Positions 12,615-24,994 are shown, counted from the stretch's first letter. The stretch is DNA of 64,000 nt from Saururus chinensis (GCA_035235625.1 CP141144.1:18907014-18971013); one strand, 5' to 3'. Numbers and translations: made by a program. Notes: generated by a model not told the origin, from the letters alone.

Positions 12615-13164
12615 CACTACAACAAAATGTACTATTAGTGACGCTTTATATTATGCATTGCTAATAGTCATATATTAGTGACTCATAATATAAAGCATCA
12701 CTAATACTAATCATATTAGCGATGCTTTTATATTATGCATCGCTAATAGTCATGCTATTAGCGACGCTTTGAACAAGCATCACTAAAAGATATATGTATT
12801 AATTTTTTTAAAAAAAATCAAAACTATTAGTGACGTTTTTTATTAAACGTTGCTATTAGTTTTGACAATAACGACACTTATGAAAAAGCGTTGCAAATAG
12901 CATTGATAATAGCAATGCTTGTATACAAGCGTTGCTAATATCTTTATTAATTAATTTTAATTAATAAATAATTATTAAAAAATTAAAATAAAATTTTTAA
13001 ATATAATATATTTTCTTCAATATTGACTATTTGTATAAATAAAAAATAAATATTAAATTTTCAATAAAATATAGTGTCCATAATAGATTAAACTTTCACT
13101 ATTTTAATATAATATATTTTATTTTTAAAATTTTCTTATTATTTTTAAAATATAATTTATAATA

Positions 13165-15605
13165 AAAGAGAGAGTGAAGAGAGAGAGAGTGAGAGGAGAG
13201 AGAGAAGAGAGAGAGAGAGAGGAGGGAGGGAGAGAGGGGAAGAGAGAGATGGGGAGAGAGAAGGAGGAGAGAGAGAGGGAGGAGAGAGAGGAAGAGAGAA
13301 AAGGAGGGGAGAGTGGAGAGAGAGAGGAGGGGAGAGAGGAGAGAGAGAGGAGAGAGGAGGGGAGAGAGGAGAGAGAGAGGAGAGAGGAGGGGAGAGAGGG
13401 GGAGAGAGAGGGAGAGGAGAGAGGAGGGGAGAGAGAGAGAGAGGAGAGAGAGGAGGGGAGAGAGAAGGAGAGGAGAGAGAGGAGGGGAGAGAGAAGGAGA
13501 GGAGAGAGAGGAGGGGAGAGAGAAGGAGAGGAGAAAGAGAGGAGACAGAGAGGAGAGAGAGAGGAGAGAGAGGAGGGGAGTGAGAGGAGGGGAGAGAGGG
13601 GGAGGGAGAGGGAGAGGAGAGAGAGGAGGGGAGAGAGAGGGGGAGAGAAAGGGAGAGGAGAGAGAGGGAGAGGAGAGAGAGGAGGGGAGAGAGAAGGAGA
13701 GGAGAGAGAGGGGAGAGAGAAGGAGAGGAGAGAGAGGAGAAAGAGAGGAGAGAGAGAAGGAGAGGAGAGAGAGGAGGGGAGAGAGGAGAGAGAGAGGGGA
13801 GAGATTATTTTTAACAATTTAAAAAAATAGTGATGCATATATGTATGCGTCGCTAAGAACTCGGCGCATTAGCGACACATATGTATATGCATTGCTAATA
13901 ACTCTACATATTAGCAATGCATACGTGTATGCGTCACTAATATCATAATGTTTTAGCAACAGCTAATATGGTATGTGTCGCTAATAGAAATTTTTTTATT
14001 TAAAAAAATTAAATTAAAAGAGATAGAGAGAGTGAGGAGAGAGGGGGAGAGAGAAAGGGAGAGAGAGGAGGGGAGAGAGAGAGGAGACAAAGAGTGGAGA
14101 GAAAGAGAGGAGGGGAGAGAGAGGAGAGAGAGGAGGGGAGAGAGAGGAGATGAGAGAGGGGAGAGAGAGAAGAAGAGAGAGGTGAGGAGAGAGAGAGGAG
14201 AGAGAGGAAGATAGAGGAGAGGAGATGAGTGAGAGGAAGAGAGAGGAGAGAGAGGGGAGAGAGAGAAGAAGAGAGAGGAGAGGAGAGAGAGGAGAGGAGA
14301 GAGAGGGGAGAGATTATTTTTAACAATTAAAAAAAATGTATTAGGGACACATATACGAATGCGTCTCTATTAACTATGTGTATTAGCGACGCATAGTGTA
14401 TATGTCACTAATAACTCTACATATTAGCGACACATATATGTATTAGCGACGTATAGTTGCTAATACTCTACGTTAGTAGCGACACATATGATATGCGTCG
14501 CTAATAGAAATTTTTTTATTTAAAAAAAATTAAATTAAAAGAGAGAGAGAGTGAGGAGAGATGGGGAGAGAGAGGAGAGAGAGAGAGGAGGGAGGGGAGA
14601 GAGGATAGATTATTTTTAACAATTAAAAAAACCCGTATTAGGGCAGCATATACTTATGCGTCACTAATAACTCTGCGTATTAGCAACGAATACATATATG
14701 CGTTGCAAAAATCATAGTGTATTAGCGATGTATAGTTGTATACATCGCTAATACTCTACGTTAGTTGCGACGCATATGGTATGCATCTCTAATACCAAAT
14801 TTTTATTTCAAAAATATTAAATTAAAAGAGATAGAGAGAGAGTGAGGAGAGAGGCGGAGAGATAGGAGGGGAGAGAGAGGGGGAGGGGAGAGAGAGGAGG
14901 GGAGAGAGACACAGTAGAGAGAAGGTGAGGAGAGGGAGGGAAGAGAGAGACACAAGAGAGAGGAGAGAGAGAAATGAGAGAGAAAAGAGGAGAGAGGGTG
15001 TGGAAAGAGAGAAGAGAGAGAAAGAGGGTGAGAAGAGAGAGGGTAGAGAGAGGGGAGAGGAAAAATTTTTAATTATAAATTACTTTTTTTAAAAAAAGTA
15101 CATGAACGACGCTTAGCTATACGCGTCGCTAAAAGTTTTGGGTAGTAGCGACGCATATGTATATGCATCACTACTACCCTAAGGTAATAGTGACATATAG
15201 CTCTATATGTTGCTACTACATAGTTTATTAGCAACACATAGTTCTATGCGTCGCTAATAGTATTTTTTATTTTTAAAAAAATTAATATACAAGAACCAGT
15301 GGGGGGGAGAGAGTGAGGGTAGAGACAGAGGGTGAGGAGAGAGAGAGAGAGAAGAGCGAGCGTAGAGAGAGAAACGCTAGAGAGAGAAGGTGAGGAGAGA
15401 GAGGGAAGAGAGAGAGAGAAGGGAGAGAGAGAAATGAGAGAGAAAAGAGGAGAGAGAAGGTTGAGAAAGAGGGTAGAGAGAGTGGAGAGAGAGAGAGGAG
15501 GAGAGAGAGAGGAGGGAGAGGGGAGAGAGAGAATGAGAGGAGGGAGAGGGTAGAGAGAGAAGGTTGAGAAAGAGGGTAGAGAGAGAGTGGAGAGAGAGAG
15601 GGGAA
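13165..15605 (+). repeat. Five-unit array of GA-rich purine tracts and subterminal spacers
   Basis: Purine blocks at about 13165-13803, 14015-14312, 14536-14610, 14828-15062 and 15300-15605 consist almost only of G and A. Each is entered through AAATTAAAAGAGA-like sequence, and most are left through GATTATTTTTAACAATT-like sequence. They are separated by about 210-240 bp spacers with 3-5 hairpin-type words such as TTAGCGACGCATAT and ATATGCGTCGCTAA. The regular order shows internal segmental duplication of one block-plus-spacer unit. Arg/Glu-rich frames there are artefacts. Confidence 0.85.
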
Positions 15606-16029
15606 AAAAGTTTAAAAAATAATATTTGCGACGCTCTAAAATGAATGTCGCTAATAGAATAATAATAGGCAACACTTAGTTGTAAGCGTCACCACTAATA
15701 ATATTATTAGCGATAGTTAGAAGAGAGCGTTGCTAATATCACCTATATTAGCAACACTATCTCTTTTCCGTCGCTAATTCGTTTACAATTTCGATGCACA
15801 GTTACGAGCATCATGAATAACTTTTGTTTTTTACACAAATATCTATTAGTGTCGCTTCAAAAGAAGTGTTGCAAATGAAGCTAATTGCAACATGGCGAAG
15901 TGTCACAAATTGCAACTTTTTGCAACGCTTCTTTGAAGCATCACTAAACGTATTACACAAGCATAAATTCATGGGAAAATCACTTAAGAGGCGACTAAGA
16001 CAGAGGCTTTACACAGGAATTTTCGTATG

Positions 16030-16440
16030 TGCCTTTATATTCCAACACTTCCGGTCGCCATCCCAATTGTTGAAACAGAGCGTCCTCTCTCCTCTCCTCC
16101 GCTTCCACCTTCTTCGCCTTGCTTCGTCCATTCTCCATTAGCAGCGGGGATGGGAAAGGCAATGTCTTTGGGTCCAAGGATGACGATCAATCTAGCATCT
16201 CCAACGAGTCAGACCAGTTGCCTGTGCCAGACGCGACCTGGTCAAAGGAGGTGGGTTTGAAGGGAGAATTTCCGCCCTTCCTTCAGCAGCAAATAATTGC
16301 ATCCTTGCCGTTGGGCGGAAACTCTTCTGAAGGTTGGGAGCCGGCTGGCCTCATCGGACGGTGGAAGGCAAAAAATTTTCGCCGGAGGAGTTGCTTCAAC
16401 CTCTGTCGAGAGGTTGAAGACGACCCGTAGAAATGGGTCA
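16030..16440 (+). other. GC-rich, gene-like segment inside the CACTA element
   Basis: This stretch is clearly more GC-rich than the rest of the element. It carries a pyrimidine-rich leader and a frame open at 16119-16430, reading SKDDDQSSISNESDQLPVPD and ending before a TAG. Composition and position suggest a captured piece of a host gene with its 5' leader. I do not recognise the protein. A competing frame from the ATG at 16149 stops after 37 codons. Confidence 0.35.
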
Positions 16441-16492
16441 CCTCGACGCGCTTTTGCTGGTCGTCGTTGACCAGCCCCCCGCAACAGCACGG

Positions 16493-16592
16493 GTGCGCAC
16501 CGCCTCGCGCTAGTGCGCACAGCCCCAAGCAGGTGCACACCGCTCTGCACAAGTGCGCATAGCCCTGTGCTGGTGCGCACTGACCTACAGTG
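16493..16592 (+). repeat. Five 20-bp minisatellite units
   Basis: Five consecutive 20-bp units each start GTGCGCAC or a one-base variant (GTGCACAC, GTGCGCAT). They lie directly after the GC-rich acquired-looking segment. Confidence 0.85.
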
Positions 16593-17166
16593 CAAGTCAT
16601 TTTTTGACCCGTTCCAAACCCTGTATTGACCCAGTTTGGTGATTTTTTTATTTAATTTTTTTAGCGACGCTCTTATAATAGATTTATTTTATCAAGCGTT
16701 GCTAATAGTGTTAAATTATTTTTTATTTATTTTATTTTTTTAAAAATAATTATACACATTAGCGACGATTAAGCAAATGTAACTAATACTATATTATTAG
16801 TGACATTTAATAACAAGCGTTGCTACTAATTATTTATTTAATTTATTTTTTTAAATTTATATTTTTTAAAAAATTAAAATATTTCTTATTAGCGATGCTT
16901 TATAAATGTTGCTAATACTCTATTATTAGTAACTCTTAATAAAAAGCGTCGCTAATAACCTTGTATTAGAGATGAAATAACAAACGCCACTAAGAAAAGA
17001 CAATTAGCGATGTTTATAGATAAGTATCATTAATGAACAATAATAACTCTATTTTTATCGACACATTTAGCGAAGCTTGTTAAGTGTCTCTAATAATTAT
17101 TAGCGATGCTTTTTTGATCATTAGCGACATTTAAAAGTGTTGCTAATAGTCTTTTTTGTTGTAGTG

Positions 17167-17330
17167 ATAGTACTTTTTACGAGCAACAAAAGAAGCCTTT
17201 AAGAGCAGATAACCATAGATAGATGATGCAACCAATGACATAGATTTTGGGATATTGAAATTACAAATGCCCTTTATGGTCAACAGGAGATCTATGGGTA
17301 TAAATTATCTAGATATTGAAAGTAACTTGT
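17167..17330 (-). pseudogene. F-box-associated-domain pseudogene, upstream half
   Basis: On the minus strand this piece reads SLVASSIYGYLLLKASFVAR then KKYY, directly before the CACTA insertion site. With one copy of the ATA duplication counted, the frame runs on into VYRPTTKKW at 12611. A neighbouring frame reads GCIIYLWLSALKGFFCCS, also FBA-like, so a frameshift upstream is likely. The N-terminal F-box itself was not found in the minus-strand sequence up to about 18000. Confidence 0.5.
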
Positions 17331-18640
17331 TTCATTGAAGAAAGTAACCAAATGTTGCAAATGAGGAAAGACATCTTTCAAAATTGCACATTGAAGTAGA
17401 AACTGCATGCCTCCACCTCCAAGACGTGCAATGAGTTAGTGTAAGGGCATCCACTATTGTCATTGTAAATCATGGGAGATTTTGAAGCCCCCATAAACCT
17501 CATTCCAATTTGTTAGGAATAAAAGTGGTAGAACCATTTTAACCTAAAAATAAAATATATTAGAATAAGATAACACAAGAACACAACATGCCAAGTTTTA
17601 GGAGAAAAATAAAAAAATTATAAACCCCAACACACATAAATGAAAAACAACAAACCAACATCAACAAAATACACACAACACTGCATATATCACTACTTTC
17701 CCAACAACTAAATTTTGAAAAATTTAAAGTACCAAGTTCATCATGTAGACTTGTAGTCACAACTTATTGTATTGCACTCTATAATTGAAGCGTTTAGATG
17801 GCAAAATTCCATATAAGTTTCTATCTTTGTGTAGTCAAACACCCACATTTACACTAGGAGCTCGTGCCTCTTCTAGAAAACCACCATTTCCTTGTACTAG
17901 GCGGGATCTCAGGACACACACCGAACAACACCACTTTGATCCTATATGAAATTCTAAGTCATTAAGATATGTTTATCAACGAATTCCAAGGTAATTGTTC
18001 CCCTATTTACATACTTGACATACCAATTAATAGGCATATTTGGTTACAAATAATTTCCATAACCCAACTTTGCAGACAATAAAAAAAAGAAGAATAACAT
18101 GATTTTATAGATTTAAAAAGTTTTTCTACGAGAAATAATGGAAAAAAATTCAAATAAAACATCCATACTTCTACAAGAACATACATCCAATTACGGTATC
18201 ATTCCAACCCAAATAAAATAATGGATCTATTATGTTCGCAACCCATCAAATGTAGCCTAATAGTCCACATCATAATAAATCAAATCTTAAACCCATCTAG
18301 CGTGTTGTAAGTAATTTAAAACCGAAATGAACAGAACAAAAGTACACATAAAACACAAAGAATGATGAACACAACAATTTGGGACAAACCTACAAATGAG
18401 ACAATGTTATGGCAGGTCTCATCATTCTCCCATCACATTCACACTTTTTGAGAATAAGCTCTCCCACACAAAATCAATTTTCAAGTGTAAATGAAAACAA
18501 AGATGGGATTTAAACAAAACATTAATAACTACTAACGTCATGATATACGAATTAATACTAAAATGCTAATCACGTGGTAGAATTCCAAATGGAAAGAAGA
18601 TGAAGCATTACCCAATCAAGAACATAGCACATAATATGCG
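17330..18640. other. Unassigned AT-rich sequence
   Basis: No gene family recognised. It probably includes the decayed upstream part of the F-box-associated gene. Confidence 0.35.
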
Positions 18641-18910
18641 CAACAGATCAAAGGTGGAAGCAGAGGGAAGATCACAGGTGGTAGATCGGAGGCAGAAGCA
18701 GAGGGTAGATGGAGGTGGAAGTAGGTGACAGATCTGAGGCTGAAGCAGGCAATAGATCAGAGGCCAAAATAGAGGACAGATCGGCGGTATAAATAGGCGG
18801 CAGATTGAAGGTAGAACAAGCGGCAAATCGAAGGCGGAAGTAGGCGGTAGGTCGGAGGCAGAAGTAGAGGACAGATAAGAGGTGGAAGCAGGGGACAGAT
18901 TGGTGGTGAT
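18640..18910 (-). repeat. Degenerate 24-30 bp minisatellite
   Basis: About ten degenerate units of the type GGAGGCAGAAGTAGAGGACAG follow one another. They create a Ser/Pro/Leu-rich minus-strand frame of 137 codons, which I regard as a by-product of the repeat. Confidence 0.75.
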
Positions 18911-18984
18911 TGAGGAATGAGGAGTGAGAAGTGATTTTAGCTTTTTGTTATAAGAGGTATATATACCTCGCAGTTTGAATAGTG

Positions 18985-19130
18985 ACTGGCTGACTGGGCC
19001 ATTGGATCGGCCGTAGCCCAACCCTATATTATCTGGGCTTAAACTTTTTAGGCCCGTCCCGTCTTTGGGCTAAATTAAAAGCCCTTACCTAGCCTTTTGC
19101 GGGCTAGGTAGGGTTGGGACATCGGGCCGG
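18985..19130. mobile_element. hAT-MITE-like GGCCC-rich end
   Basis: The words CGGGCCGGCCCTAAAAA and GCAGCCCTA, preceded by GGGCTAGGTAGGGTTGGG, resemble one end of the GGGCC-rich hAT-type elements seen at 329-721 and 51494-52087. A matching opposite end is not clear. Confidence 0.3.
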
Positions 19131-19139
19131 CCCTAAAAA

Positions 19140-20715
19140 ATTGCAGCCCTACTTACCATGACTAGATCGCATAACAAGTGAACATGTGGAGGGGGGTAAC
19201 ATGAGAATTGTTGGATCTAATTTCTAAGTTTCTCTCTTCCTATTTATTGATGATGTGTTAGCTTCTTATTGTTAGTCACCTAGCCTTGCTCACCAAAATT
19301 ACTGAGGCTAGACAAGTCCTAACAATAAAACTACTTTTCTTTTAAATAATCTCATGTTATAGTTTACAATATACTTCACCACCCGAACATCCTGTTGTGT
19401 TGTGATAAAGCTCATTGTCTTTATCTTGGTGCTTGTGCAACTCCCACAAAAACAACACAAAATATTTTTAAGACATAATTTTCTATGCTTCTGATTGACA
19501 GTAAAATTAGTGTAAGAAACACATGAAAACTCTTGACATTTGAAATAAATAGCATACACTTTAACATTATTGGTACTGACACTAATGTGTGCTAGTATAC
19601 ACTGTCAAATTTCTAGATGAATGTCTCCCACACGTTCCTTATGCTAGTTCCCTGTTAGCAACAAGCAAAGAAAATCTTTCTCATTTTTAATCATTTCCTT
19701 TGGCAAAAGATTATCATGTTAGAAAGAGTACTTGAGAGAGGGACAGGTCCAAAGCCTCTATTCAAACACGGACTTGCTCCCTCGTAGTAAAAGAAATACC
19801 ATCCATGTGTGTTACCCACCCGCATACAAAAATTCTCTTCCAAGACAACAAGGGCCATCCAGAAGTAGCAGTACAAAAAATCCAAACGAAAACTGTGTGG
19901 TTGAAGATTGCAACCAATTCGGAGAAATACCACCTCATATTAGCGGTTGGCTGGTTTTGCACCTCATGTTTTGGGCAACCCACCCCCGTGTTGTGCAAAA
20001 CGGGGTCATTGTCCCGACAACCATGTGAAGCTCGTAAGAAGGAACCTCAGATGGAATCCGGTGTGTGTCACGCACAGTGCGACTATGAATAGTGATAATA
20101 GCAGCCTAATGGCTGTTCGATCTCCAGTCGTCTTTTCCACCGACCGGCAAAGCTGACACAGTCCAGTAGGGTCGCCGCCCCAGGCATCCATGAAATTTTG
20201 ATTTACCTTATCTCGTGCTTTTTGTTCATTTTCCTTTAAGGTGGATTTCATTGTTTCCCTAAATTTGTGCCACAGTCATCATCTCCCTCTTCGACTCTCC
20301 ACTATTTCTTCACGTGGGGGCATGAGGATGTGTTCCCCTACCATAGGTCCACTTTGTATGCAATTGTCTAAAGAGAAAAGGAGAGGAGAGGGAGAAGAAG
20401 GGACAACCCTGAAATATTAGGGAGAGCATGGCTATTTACTCTCATGGCTAGTTACTTGTATACCGCTGATTTCACTCAGCTTTGCATCAAGGATAGAGCT
20501 TATATGTTTTCCCATGTTAAAAACCCCAAGTATAGCCCAACATAGAGCAAAGAACACCCATACGTCATAGATGAGTACAACAAAACGTAAATCACATTCA
20601 TCAACAGTTGCAAGGGCGTAGCAATTAGAACAATGACAAACTACATGCGCTGTAGTGCAGGTTTCCAGGTGGGACTCATTGGATCAAGGTGTCTACCTTG
20701 ACTGGGACGAGAGTA
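19140..20715. other. Intergenic segment with a GC-richer core
   Basis: About 19730-20350 is richer in GC, with overlapping short frames on both strands (70-98 codons). None resembles a known protein, and codon patterns do not single out one frame. It could be an old promoter/leader region or a transposon piece. Confidence 0.3.
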
Positions 20716-21340
20716 TGTAATTATGGTATATTCTCCCTCTATCTTATATTAATAGTTATATTTAGTTTTTTAAAATAAACTAATTTAATTCATTTTGAAA
20801 ACCATGAACCCACTTAAGGAGCATGTTTTGTTGGTATAGACATGAGGAAATATGATCTAACCATATTGCATGTTGTTATTTGTACTATTTATCATAACCC
20901 TCACCAAGTATATCAAAATAATCACCACCTCCCAAGCTATGTAAGTAGTATAAAGGTATCACAATGACACAATGGTAGCGTAATGGGATAATGCAAAGGC
21001 ACATGAAAATATAACATGTAATGTCTTGGGTTGATTTTTCCATGTATTTTATTAGTTTAATGCATTGGGGACGCTACAAATAATATCTAAGCAGGGATTT
21101 CTCTGAAAGAGGGCAACAATAAGAAATAACTTAATTTGACACAAATGTTAGGTATTGATTAGTAACAAATTTTGGGAACACCATTTTTTTTAAGGAAGAA
21201 GGATGTGGCTTAATTTTAGTAAGTTAATTTACCCATTTAGTTTAAGCAGACTAGGTCGCTATGTGAAACTCACATAAAAGATGGAGAAAACTATATCATG
21301 TGGGCATCATTAGATAATGCTCATTGAGATTATTTCACTG
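20716..21340. repeat. Dispersed repeat with Stowaway-like core, copy 1 of 2
   Basis: About 620 bp match 28214-29040 in direct orientation, sharing CTCCCTCTATCTTATATTAA, GGTTGATTTTT and CTATGTGAAACTCACATAAA. The CTCCCTC-TATATTAA start resembles Stowaway/Tc1-mariner MITE ends, but only a piece can be matched. Confidence 0.65.
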
Positions 21341-21890
21341 GTACCAAGAACATATAAATATGAGTTTGGGAGAGGAAGATATGTCTGTTTGAAGTTTGTT
21401 AGAGTATTTGAAAAGAAAAATATTACAATAAAAAAGTGTGACACATGCTGATGCCTACAACCATGTCATTGGGCCATTGACACATGTAAGAAAATTCATT
21501 TCAATACATTCAAAGCTTTGTTACCTAAGTTTGACCTGCTCTAGGAATGAAAGCCTCCATTTGTTGAAACTTAAATCTCAAAAGGGAAATAAACTACCCT
21601 TAAGGAAGGAGAGTGGTCAAAGAGTAGAGCTTTGAATTTAGCCTCCATGGAGAAATTCCTCAACCACAAAAATAATGAGAAACACTAACTCCTCCAACAC
21701 ATGAAGTCCGTGAACCGAAAAAAATCAAGAAGCACCCCTCCGCTAACAACTAAATGATCAAAGTTGATGAGGGTGAAGACTCGAGCTTCAAAATCAAATA
21801 AAGTTGTTCCTCAAGAGGAAAGACAATTTGTTCCTCAATCTGGAGACGAAGATTTGATTTTTTGTAAGTAGTTCCCTCAAAGTCTTAACA
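21340..21890. other. Unassigned sequence
   Basis: No recognisable gene or repeat unit. Confidence 0.3.
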
Positions 21891-24070
21891 TCAAGTTTTT
21901 AGGTCGTGTTATCAATACAACCTATAGTGAAAAGTTGTGTTATTGATAACATGATATATACTAATTTCATATTATAGTGAAAACGCCAAGGTTAAACTGT
22001 CATCAATAATACGACCTATTGTATTATTGTATTATCTTCAAAACAACTTTTGGAATAGTTATGATATCAATAACACGCCTTGTGTGATTTTTGTATATAC
22101 TAATACTTGTTACATAAATTTTGTAAAGAAAAAGGAACCCAAAAATGACTAAAAAAAAGGATCCCAAGGTCAAACACACTATTATCACAAGATTTCTAAA
22201 AATAATAATGAGGAAGTGGTGCAAGCCCAGAAGGAGCCACCAAAGCACCTAAAGCTAAAGATTATTGAAATAAAAACTTTTGATGTTGGCTCTTTTGCAT
22301 CCCTTCTACCACCCATATCTAAGCAGATGAGGTACACAATGGCTAATCCATCGACGAAAGCAACCAAGGAGGAGGCAGCCGAGGGGGTTGCCCCAATTTG
22401 TCCAAACCTACATAGTAGCTACCTAGCCATGAAGCTCTGTACGACAATGGAACGGGATGAGGTGATGCTAGGGGATGAAGTTTCGTTGGCAGCCATCCTT
22501 GCCACATATATTTTCCTAGCCCTAGATGAGGAGAATGCTTTCAAAGTCTCCTACAGAGCCTACTGAATAGTCAAAAGTAAGTTCTAGCTTGGCCACCATA
22601 TCAACTACTCGTAATCTAGTTGATGATGCTCTACTACAGAGTATAATAAGCATTATAGATGTTGAGGAGCACACAGAGAAGCATGAAAAGAAGAAAAAGG
22701 AAAAGGAAATGGTCATCATGGAACCAGAGAACTACCTTGACCTCCAACACAAGTTCCACATGGAGGTCTTATATTGTGAAGATTAGTGGACAATAAAAGA
22801 GTTTATGGCCAACCCACACCAGTAATGGCCTATGGTGATGCTTCTTCATACTAATTATGTGTCTCTGCTTCATCAGGAGTGCATAAGAAATGAGCTATGA
22901 ATAAGTTCATGTTATAAAAAATGCCTAATACAGTCACAATGCTGTCAATAACATGATATGTGAATTCATGCAGTGGTAATGTTTCTTAATCGTGTTATCA
23001 ATAACACAATAGACAACATTTGTGTTTCTTAGACACACAATGGATTAGCATTTCATGTTTTCATTTACACGACTTATCATCTGTCCTGTCTAACATAATT
23101 ATCTTTTTTGGATGATATTAGGTTATAGACATATTTTTCTAGCTCCTTAATAAACATAACATGAAGTCTCCAAGAGTGTATCCCAACTGCTTCTTCAAAA
23201 TATTTGCCATACAACAATGCTACAACATAGGGATGCATTATGAGCAAAACATTGAGAGTGCCTTCATTCTTATCTACATCACTGGCCATTTTGTCTTTTC
23301 ATTGTCTGATGCAGGGAGAAGATGTTGAAGTGGTATAATCCACTTAAGGGTGACCATAGTCACCACTTTGCCAAGGTCAATAAGATTAGACTCCATGTTG
23401 TCATGGGCATGGAGAAGATCTTGAACATAAATGATGCGACAAAGTGGCCACATTTGAAGATACCAAGATGTCCACATCAAGAGACGAATGAAGACTGCAG
23501 GTCTTCTTGATGTATTATGTTGCAAAGCTTGCCACAGGAGTCCTTCAATCAGAATTCACGCTAACAGAGATCACAATGTTGGTCATGCTAGAGATATTTG
23601 CATGTGTTATACATGGGAAAATTGATCGGGATTTTGATGCTTCTTTGGATGAGTTATGATTTCTTTTTAGTATGTAATATGACAATTTTGTATTAATAGT
23701 TATATTAGCATGTAATATGACAATTGTTTCTGGAGTGCTTCTCCACGACATTTCTCTCTTACATTGTACAAGTAGTTACAAATTTTTTTGTTACACTCAT
23801 TGTAAGTTGTCTTTATCATGTAATTGGTGACACGTAATCCCTTTGATCGTGTTTCCAAATACATGATATGTATACATCATATAATATGAATAACATGTCG
23901 GGATCAACATATCGTGTTATCAACAACATGACCATCAACATATCATGTTATCGAAAATATGACCTAAATGGAGTTCATGTTGTTGGTAACATGATATGCA
24001 TATACTACAGTATATGAAAACACGACATTCATGAAATAGCGTGTTTCTATGAACAAGACTACAAAATTAT
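21890..24070 (+). mobile_element. Probable DNA transposon with Ulp1-like remnant
   Basis: Clusters of a near-palindrome of the form GTGTTATCAATAACACGA lie at the left (about 21904-22080), middle (about 22925-23030) and right (about 23840-24000). Between them lies a plus-strand coding remnant with a C48 (Ulp1-like) protease tail. Many plant MULE and CACTA elements carry Ulp1-like genes and subterminal repeat arrays. Terminal inverted repeats and a target duplication were not found, so the borders and superfamily are open. Confidence 0.4.
22216..23659 (+). pseudogene. Ulp1-like (C48 cysteine protease) transposon gene remnant
   Basis: The recognisable part is at about 23325-23659. WYNPLKGDHSHHF resembles the 'W(Y)DP' strand of Ulp1 peptidases. 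It continues to WPHLKIPRCPHQETNEDC, like the 'CPHQxNxxDCG' active-site segment that holds the catalytic Cys. After a frameshift it reads LMYYVAKLATGVLQSEF and runs to GKIDRDFDASLDEL and a TGA at 23657. The residue after the DC is Arg in the visible frame where Gly is usual. Upstream frames at 22216-22566 and 22589-22786 (Lys/Glu-rich) may be its N-terminal half. The assignment rests on motif resemblance only. Confidence 0.45.
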
Positions 24071-24990
24071 GGGAAAGACATTTCTTCCATTCAAGTAAAG
24101 AATGAGGGTGTATAAGGCAACCCCAATTGATGTTCCCCATCCTTACGTTGTTTTTCTACTCTTTTGTTCGACCTCCTTCGGGTTATACTTAGACCAACAA
24201 CCACATTTGGCGGGTTATATTGTGCATGGAACTACACTTGTGATTGTGACCCAACTGCCCATATGCTTCATATTTGCATGGGGCTTGACCATTGGTTGTG
24301 ATTCTATTTAGTATTTTGGATACCCCCTATTCTTGAGTGAGATTGGTAGGTTGAATGCAGGAAGAACTCCAGTTGGTGCCCACTGGTACCTCTTCATCAT
24401 CTGGAATAATGACTCTCGATATGCCATTTTATATGAGTGTGTAGAGTACCATTTTTCATAAAAATTAGACGCATAAAAGTGTCTACGATCAATTGTTGTA
24501 ATTGCATGTTTACACGGTAGCTCTATATGCTAAAACTTTCCACATGTGCTCTATTATGGATAACGTATAACTTTACATATGACATTTTTTTATATTTTAC
24601 CTAGTGATATAGCGAGTTACTTTGGAATTCATACCATGATATTGACAATACATGCACATGCCTTGCTTCTTCTCTTATGCTTTCAATGTGTTTACAAACA
24701 AATTGGTTGATTCTACAGTCATATTTTGGCCATCTATTTTATGTTTTTTAGAGTGTAATTGTGTGTTCCCATATATGCTCAATTGACCGAGTAATATGCA
24801 TCGACCTAACTTTTTTTAACATTGCATTCGCACTTTGAAACCTACTTGAGCAGAGTTCCATATTTTTTCCATAGAAATGCAACATTGCTTAGTGCTCTGT
24901 ATCTATCTTATCCAGCTAAGTAAATGCCTAAGGATTTTGTTCTTAATTTAATGTTTTTCATTGTATCATCATTCAACCAAATGACTAAGG
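24070..24990. other. Unassigned sequence
   Basis: A 69-codon frame at 24102-24311 resembles nothing I know. No repeats stand out. Confidence 0.3.
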
Positions 24991-24994
24991 ATTT

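Larger units (their letters stand above)
12615..17166 (+). mobile_element. Non-autonomous CACTA (En/Spm) transposon, 4.55 kb
   Basis: The left end is CACTACAACAAAATGT and the right end is TTTTTTGTTGTAGTG, perfect CACTA-type inverted ends, with a 3-bp ATA duplication outside. Subterminal sequence for about 500 bp at each end is packed with TTAGCGACGC and its reverse GCGTCGCTAA, the transposase-binding type of repeat. No transposase (TPD/TPA) coding is visible, so mobilisation would need an element elsewhere. The interior holds five purine-rich blocks separated by copies of the same subterminal repeats, and a GC-richer segment at about 16030-16620 that looks acquired. It interrupts an F-box-associated gene. 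Confidence 0.88.

Noticed and set aside
13125-14326. Long Arg/Glu-rich and Ser/Leu/Pro-rich frames on both strands
   Set aside because: They lie in GA-only tracts of the CACTA element, where stop codons are nearly impossible.
15244-15675. 143-codon Ser/Leu-rich minus-strand frame
   Set aside because: Again the complement of a purine tract and not protein-like.
18608-19021. 137-codon minus-strand frame
   Set aside because: Produced by a 24-30 bp minisatellite.
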